From Acidobacteriota bacterium (lineage in GTDB: Bacteria > Acidobacteriota > Terriglobia > Terriglobales > Acidobacteriaceae): 11,861 nt of DNA. Position 1 is the stretch's first letter. Every line of letters begins with the position of its first letter. The position numbers and the translations under genes were made by a program. Location of the stretch: assembly GCA_021810735.1 (NCBI GenBank), contig JAJZIF010000071.1, positions 1 to 11,861 of the forward strand. Reading direction: 5' to 3'. Of this stretch, positions 7,713 through 11,861 are shown one piece after another. The notes under the pieces are model-generated. The model had not been told where the DNA came from. It did no database searches and was given only the letters and a program-made list of their open reading frames with translations.

Positions 7713-10211
7713 TTAAAAATCGAAATCGCTGGTAAATGAGCGTCGCATCAAGTACCGGAGCGACTTGTATTCTTTGTAATGCGAAGTTCCTGCGTGCTTT
7801 TCCTCCAGCCGCAGAATGACCTCCTGGCCGTTTGCTTCGTCAGCCTTGCGGGCCAGCACAAAGCGCACCTGTAGTTCCCGCTCCCGGGGATTGTCCGAGC
7901 TCAGGTCAAAGGTAAGATCGTGACTGTCAGAGATCAGGTCGCCTGCCTCGGTGTAGATGCCAGCCCGCAGTACACGCAACTGGATCTTGTCAGTGACCGG
8001 CCCGGCCTGATACATCGTCACCGCCAGTTGCCCGGAGGTGATCACCGAGCTGGCTCCGCGCAGGATGTCCACCTCGACGGCGGTGACATCGCTCTGGCGC
8101 TTCTTGTTGATTTTGAGCACTGGGATCACCACTTCCTGCAACGATGCGCCGCCATGCACAAAGCGGCTGCCGGAGCCTTTCAGGCGCAGGCGGTTGATCG
8201 ACTTGGGAATCTGGACCTCCACCTCACCGGCAAGGCCAAGCTGCTCGGGGGTGAATTTGTGCAGGCTGGATGCCGCGACGAGCCCCTTGCCGAGCACGAA
8301 GCGGCGGTCCCGGAACAGAATTTGATCACCCTCGGCATCGACCCCGGAAAAGTCGCTCTCGTCGATGGCGCGGTTCTGGTAGATGAAGCCATGGTCCGAG
8401 GTCACTAGCAAGTTGTTGGCGTTGGCCCCGGTCAGCTTCTTGATCAGCCGAATCAGCTCTTGCAGGGTTTCTTCCACCGCCTCGAAAACCCGCTCCTCGG
8501 ATTCCCGCTTGTCGCCGGTGGCGTCGATCCTATTATGGTAGACGTAGATCACGTCATGGTCGCGCACCAGTGCCCGGCAGTCGTCACCCTTCATGGCCAT
8601 CAGTTCGTCTGCTTTGCAGGCCGTAGCCCGTTGACTGATTGCCTGGCCAAGGATCTTGATGCGGTTGGCCGTTCCCTGGGAGCTTTGCCCATCCACCAGC
8701 ACGGTGCCGGTCTCGTTGTCGGCAATCGCCAGTGCCTTGTTGGGCAGAAGCGCCGCCATGCCGAGCTGGGTGTAGCTGGGCAACATCGAAAGCGCCGGTT
8801 CCAGTTCTGCGCTGTAACGATCCTCCTGGCGGATCAGGCTCAGCAGTTCATCACCGATCTCGTAGCGCATGGCGTCGGAAATGATCACGCAAACCTTATT
8901 ATCCTTGCGCAGAAACGGCCGTACCCAATGCTCGAAAAACTCCTTCTGTTTGCGCACGGGGAAGGCTTCCCATTTTGATGCCGCATCCACAAAGGTCTGG
9001 AAGCGGTCGCCCAGCTTCAACAGATAGTTGTTGGAGTAGAGGTTTTCGACCTGATCGGTCAGGCTACCCATCAGCGACGCCTGTCCCGACATGCGCACAT
9101 GGTAGGTAAACTTGCGGTAAAGCTGATCGAGCTGATACCAGATGCGGCTGTAGCGCTGCACGCCTTCGGCCAGGCTGTCCATGGATAGCTTGGCCTCGCC
9201 CAGTGCGTGGGTAAACTGGGCGGCGTAATCGACCGCCTCGTACAAGTGGCGATATTCACGATACCAGTGGCCTTGTCGCCGCTGGCGAACCCAGATCGCC
9301 ACGTCACCGCTGGAGGCCGTGCGGGATGCCACCGCCCGCACCAAGTCGCTGATGATCTTCTGGTCAATCAGGCGGAAGTAATCCAACTCGATCAACTCCC
9401 GGAAATCCCGCTTGGCCAGATCCTGCTCAATCCCGAGGACCTCGGCGCATTCTCCCGAGAGGGTCTCGAAGCCGCCTTCGAACTGACGGCTGTCCTTCCA
9501 GCGCTTGAGAAACACCATGGCGTCGCCAGTCAGTTTCACCTGGCCGTCGGTGCCCATGGCGTAGCAGGACTTGAACAGCTCGATGGCGAAGTCGCGGATG
9601 CCCGGCTCGTCGGACTTGTAGCCATAGCAGCGGGTCATCTGTTCCCAGAGGAAACCGTCCAGGCTGCATCGGCCTATCAGCTTGATCTTCTCGTCCCGGC
9701 CGTCGGCCAGCTCCTGCAGCAGGTTTTCAACCACCGCATCCATGCGCAGCTCGCTGCCCGTGCATACCGCCAGCATCTTCAGGCGAATCTGTCCGGCGGT
9801 GTCGTCCGCTTTCAGCAGCTTCTTGAGGGCGTCCTTGCGTTTGACCGCCTGGAAGAACTCCGCATGGGCCTGCACCACATCCGTAAACTCCAGGCCGAGC
9901 TCCAGTTCGGACAGCCAGATGGCCACCTGGTCGGTGCGGAACTCGCCGTGGGCCAGTTGTACATCCAGCAGCCAGTTATCCAGATCGGCGGGCTGAGGGC
10001 CTTCGCGGTAGAGCAGGAATTTCTGTTCCGGTTGCTCACGGAGCAGCTTGTACTTGATGCCGTACTCGTTGTTGATCAGTTCCAGCTTCTCGACGCCGTG
10101 AAGCTGAAGCGCCTCGAAGTCGTCACGCAACTCCTGTTTGGCGTCGTACCAGAAGACGATCCGGTGCCGGTCGAAGAGTTTGGTCAGGGCCTGGGCTATG
10201 CGGTCGTTCAT
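7713..10211 (-). CDS. pglZ: PglZ, BREX type I alkaline-phosphatase-superfamily protein
   Basis: This 832-residue protein matches the type A (BREX-1) PglZ family in length and layout. The N-terminus (IVFWYDAKQELRDDF, about 18-32) is typical of the family. A long helical region follows, then the PglZ/alkaline-phosphatase fold from about 435: SDAMRYE (445-451) carries the first metal-binding Asp, PSYTQLGM (478-485) carries the Thr at the nucleophile position, SDHGF (605-609) supplies Asp and His ligands, and VHGGAS (685-690) supplies a further His. All appear intact. The C-terminal 120 residues look like a beta-rich domain. PglZ is a core BREX protein required for phage exclusion and for PglX-dependent methylation in studied type I systems; its substrate is not firmly known. 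The gene overlaps the Shedu-like gene by four bases and is followed by brxL after 14 bases. It is GC-rich and shows no sign of disruption. Confidence 0.95.
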   Translation of the reverse strand: MNDRIAQALTKLFDRHRIVFWYDAKQELRDDFEALQLHGVEKLELINNEYGIKYKLLREQPEQKFLLYREGPQPADLDNWLLDVQLAHGEFRTDQVAIWLSELELGLEFTDVVQAHAEFFQAVKRKDALKKLLKADDTAGQIRLKMLAVCTGSELRMDAVVENLLQELADGRDEKIKLIGRCSLDGFLWEQMTRCYGYKSDEPGIRDFAIELFKSCYAMGTDGQVKLTGDAMVFLKRWKDSRQFEGGFETLSGECAEVLGIEQDLAKRDFRELIELDYFRLIDQKIISDLVRAVASRTASSGDVAIWVRQRRQGHWYREYRHLYEAVDYAAQFTHALGEAKLSMDSLAEGVQRYSRIWYQLDQLYRKFTYHVRMSGQASLMGSLTDQVENLYSNNYLLKLGDRFQTFVDAASKWEAFPVRKQKEFFEHWVRPFLRKDNKVCVIISDAMRYEIGDELLSLIRQEDRYSAELEPALSMLPSYTQLGMAALLPNKALAIADNETGTVLVDGQSSQGTANRIKILGQAISQRATACKADELMAMKGDDCRALVRDHDVIYVYHNRIDATGDKRESEERVFEAVEETLQELIRLIKKLTGANANNLLVTSDHGFIYQNRAIDESDFSGVDAEGDQILFRDRRFVLGKGLVAASSLHKFTPEQLGLAGEVEVQIPKSINRLRLKGSGSRFVHGGASLQEVVIPVLKINKKRQSDVTAVEVDILRGASSVITSGQLAVTMYQAGPVTDKIQLRVLRAGIYTEAGDLISDSHDLTFDLSSDNPRERELQVRFVLARKADEANGQEVILRLEEKHAGTSHYKEYKSLRYLMRRSFTSDFDF

Positions 10212-11470
10212 GCTTTCCCTCCCTTAGTTCCCAATTTTGAATAGTTGTGATGAATCATGGCGATGATATTGTCCAACCGGCGCAGCAGATCGTCATACGT
10301 CATAATGTCGACGATGTTGGCGTACTTACGCTTGATTATTTCAAAATCAAACAGCTGGTCTACTGTGAAATCCTTGTCTCGGCCAAGAATGAGCATCGCT
10401 TTCGGGTTGGTAATCCTGATTTCGAAATCAGCAGGCAATTCTGTCTTGCGCTTTCCCTGAATGGCACGCTCACCGGTTCGCCCCCATTTACTCAAGTGGA
10501 ATAGATACTTCTCGACCTGCATGACAGCCTCTGATAGCTCGCCATTTGGGGTGTAGTTGCCGCGAGAGCCTGGCTTTTTTGAGAGCAATTGATGAGACTC
10601 TGGTCTCTTTATTTCAATAACATCCACAGTCCCATTGGCATCGACAAGCATTAAGTCAATTTCTCGTTTTGTCTGGACCTTGCAGCCCTTTGGATAGAAG
10701 TCTTTGGTGTGCACTTTTTCGAGAAGGGCTACGTATTTGGGAAAAATAAGTAATATGAACTCAGCAATCTGTCGTTGCCAATCTTCCTCCTTATATCCCT
10801 TGGGATTGGCCTCAACATCTAGCAGCATTGCTGAAAGCTCATCTCGAACATACTCGAATTTTTTCGGTTCGTAGTCCTTAATGAAATCGATTTTCGAGCG
10901 ATTTCGGATGGTCTTCTTCTGGTTGAGATAGGTGTCCAGCTTGGTTTGAGCATCGGACATGGTACCCAGGTAGTCTTTCAAAACCCCAGATACTCTGGCT
11001 CTCGCGTAATGAGTTAATTCCGTAGTAGTGGGAAAATTAGCCAGTAGCTCATCAAAAGCCTCCGGTGGAATTGCGCCGCCCGCGTCACCGCCTACCACGA
11101 TAGGCTCATCAATAAGCACATCAATTCTGCGAAAAATGGAAATGTCCCGGGTGGCAATGAACGTTTTGTCACTTAGTTTCATCTCCTTGGCAAGAAGCAG
11201 ATCATGTTTGAGGCCAAGAATTTGGTGCTTAACCCGAAAATATGGCCCGTTAGCTACGCCAAAGAGAAAGGTGTACTCGAACTCGTCAACCTCTTCCGAT
11301 TCAACTTTTTCAACTAGGTCAGCTCGTTCGAAGGAGAATGTTTTCCGAAGAGTTACTCGGCCTTCAGTCTCAAGCTTATGTCCAACAAGGCGCGGGTCTC
11401 GAATATCGCTGGGCTGATATTTGAGCAGGATCCGATCTTGCTCTGATATAAACTGAATTGTTTTACTCAT
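10208..11470 (-). CDS. Shedu-like DUF4263 PD-(D/E)XK nuclease embedded in BREX operon
   Basis: This 420-residue protein has a C-terminal DUF4263 (Shedu, SduA-type) nuclease domain at about residues 205-400. The visible nuclease core is an acidic/Trp helix (EEDWQ, 228-232), then KREIDLMLVD with Asp272, then VIEIKRP with Glu286 and Lys288 forming the D...E-x-K triad, then Gln318 and Tyr322 (MQVEKY) on the next helix, as in many nucleases of this fold. The first 200 residues are a separate region with no motif I recognise; Shedu proteins typically carry variable N-terminal sensing domains. Shedu proteins are stand-alone antiphage DNA nucleases in the family literature. Here the gene is wedged between pglX (8-base overlap) and pglZ (ATGA, 4-base overlap), so it is probably made together with BREX. 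The start at 11470 is supported by GGAAG six bases upstream. Its bases are clearly more AT-rich than those of pglX and pglZ, a sign of separate acquisition. Confidence 0.85.
   Translation of the reverse strand: MSKTIQFISEQDRILLKYQPSDIRDPRLVGHKLETEGRVTLRKTFSFERADLVEKVESEEVDEFEYTFLFGVANGPYFRVKHQILGLKHDLLLAKEMKLSDKTFIATRDISIFRRIDVLIDEPIVVGGDAGGAIPPEAFDELLANFPTTTELTHYARARVSGVLKDYLGTMSDAQTKLDTYLNQKKTIRNRSKIDFIKDYEPKKFEYVRDELSAMLLDVEANPKGYKEEDWQRQIAEFILLIFPKYVALLEKVHTKDFYPKGCKVQTKREIDLMLVDANGTVDVIEIKRPESHQLLSKKPGSRGNYTPNGELSEAVMQVEKYLFHLSKWGRTGERAIQGKRKTELPADFEIRITNPKAMLILGRDKDFTVDQLFDFEIIKRKYANIVDIMTYDDLLRRLDNIIAMIHHNYSKLGTKGGKA
10217..10223 (-). promoter_or_regulatory. Ribosome binding site of pglZ inside the Shedu-like gene
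   Basis: On the minus strand GGGAGGG lies five bases before the pglZ ATG, within the last codons of the Shedu-like gene. It fixes the pglZ start at 10211 and fits translational coupling through the ATGA overlap. Confidence 0.75.
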
Positions 11471-11861
11471 CGGCAGCTTCCAGACCGGGAATCTTCTTTA
11501 AGGCCGCCCCGAGTTTGGGGTAGTTGACCTTCACGCCGTCGTCGAGGTCGATCTCCACCTGCTCGGTGGCCAGCGGGTACAGCACCTCGCGTTCGTACTC
11601 CTCCATCTCGGCAATCATCTTGGTGACCTTCTCGATATCCTTCAGGGCCTTGGTCTTCTCGCCCTGGCTGCTGCTGGCGCTGATGCTGACCGCCTCCAGA
11701 TGGTTCTTGTGCGAGGTGAGCTTGGTGCGGAATTCGCGCAGGTAGTCGTTGAGCACCACGCTGACGGTATCCGGGCGGTAGCGGTGCATGTAGATCAGCG
11801 CGTTGAAGCTGCCCTTGGGGCTGGAGAACAGCCAGTAGATGGGGCGCTTCTTGTAGCGCCT
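11463..11861 (-). CDS. pglX: PglX, BREX type I adenine-specific DNA methyltransferase, C-terminal 132 residues (5' end beyond window)
   Basis: Only the last 132 codons are present; the frame is open to the right edge and ends in TAA. The visible part begins with the RRYKKRPIYWLF segment followed by SSPKGSFNALIYMHRYRPD, which I recognise as the conserved tail of BREX-1 PglX proteins. It continues with a charged helical stretch (LREFRTKLTSHKNHLEAV, then EKVTKMIAEMEEYEREVLYPLA) and a short acidic end. PglX is the large N6-adenine methyltransferase that marks host DNA at an asymmetric site and is needed for both modification and phage exclusion. Its SAM-binding and NPPY motifs lie outside the window, so activity cannot be judged. 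The last 8 bases overlap the start of the Shedu-like gene, which implies co-translation. The following pglZ and brxL genes support the assignment, but the call rests on the tail alone. Confidence 0.87.
   Translation of the reverse strand, partial: RRYKKRPIYWLFSSPKGSFNALIYMHRYRPDTVSVVLNDYLREFRTKLTSHKNHLEAVSISASSSQGEKTKALKDIEKVTKMIAEMEEYEREVLYPLATEQVEIDLDDGVKVNYPKLGAALKKIPGLEAADE

Noticed and set aside
9207..10244. A long plus-strand open frame of 345 codons opposite pglZ
   Set aside because: It lies antisense to a well-supported GC-rich pglZ; such genes often leave long open antisense frames. Its translation is rich in Leu, Gln and Val with no recognisable domain.
1..11861. CRISPR arrays, tRNA genes, insertion sequences, attachment sites or terminators
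   Set aside because: The window is nearly fully coding on the minus strand. I saw no repeated units, terminal inverted repeats, hairpin-plus-T-run structures or cloverleaf-like stretches.

Overview
The window holds the downstream part of one long, leftward (minus-strand) operon. It carries a type I BREX phage-defence system with extra nuclease and ATPase genes built into it. Read in the direction of transcription, from high to low coordinates, the order is: the 3' end of pglX (cut by the right edge), a Shedu-like DUF4263 nuclease, pglZ, a BrxL-type AAA+ protein, a large ABC/SMC-type ATPase of the RloC/PrrC-like (AAA_13) kind, sbcD, and sbcC (cut by the left edge). All seven genes lie on one strand. 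No gap is longer than about 15 bases, and several junctions overlap, so there is no room for an internal intergenic promoter or terminator. brxA, brxB, brxC and most of pglX, along with the operon promoter, would lie beyond the right edge. I see no tRNA, rRNA, IS element, CRISPR array or inverted repeat.

The host looks like a mid-to-high GC proteobacterium, judging from protein similarity as I recognise it, strong Shine-Dalgarno sequences and ATG starts. I cannot name the genus. Composition is uneven. Sample rows in pglZ and the middle of the ATPase gene are about 62-63% GC by eye, while rows in the Shedu gene and in the last 700 bases of the ATPase gene are about 37-42%. This suggests the BREX backbone received more AT-rich parts from elsewhere.

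How the parts may work together: PglX (methyltransferase), PglZ (alkaline-phosphatase-fold protein) and BrxL (AAA+ motor) are core BREX components that mark self DNA and block phage replication. The inserted Shedu protein keeps the PD-(D/E)XK residues of a DNA nuclease. The 861-residue ATPase has an ABC head split by a coiled region with a CxxC zinc-hook-like motif. Its C-terminal region contains an R-x3-E pair and a distal His, resembling the anticodon-nuclease residues of PrrC/RloC. SbcD and SbcC form the Mre11/Rad50-type nuclease that processes DNA ends and hairpins. A reasonable inference is a layered locus: BREX exclusion, plus Shedu and SbcCD attack on DNA, plus a possible RNase or abortive-infection back-up that senses DNA state.

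The most unusual single observation is the C-terminus of BrxL. I see no Lon-type protease site there. Instead there is a domain strongly reminiscent of the C-terminal phospholipase-D-like domain (MIT_C) of the eukaryotic ESCRT-III-associated protein MITD1.
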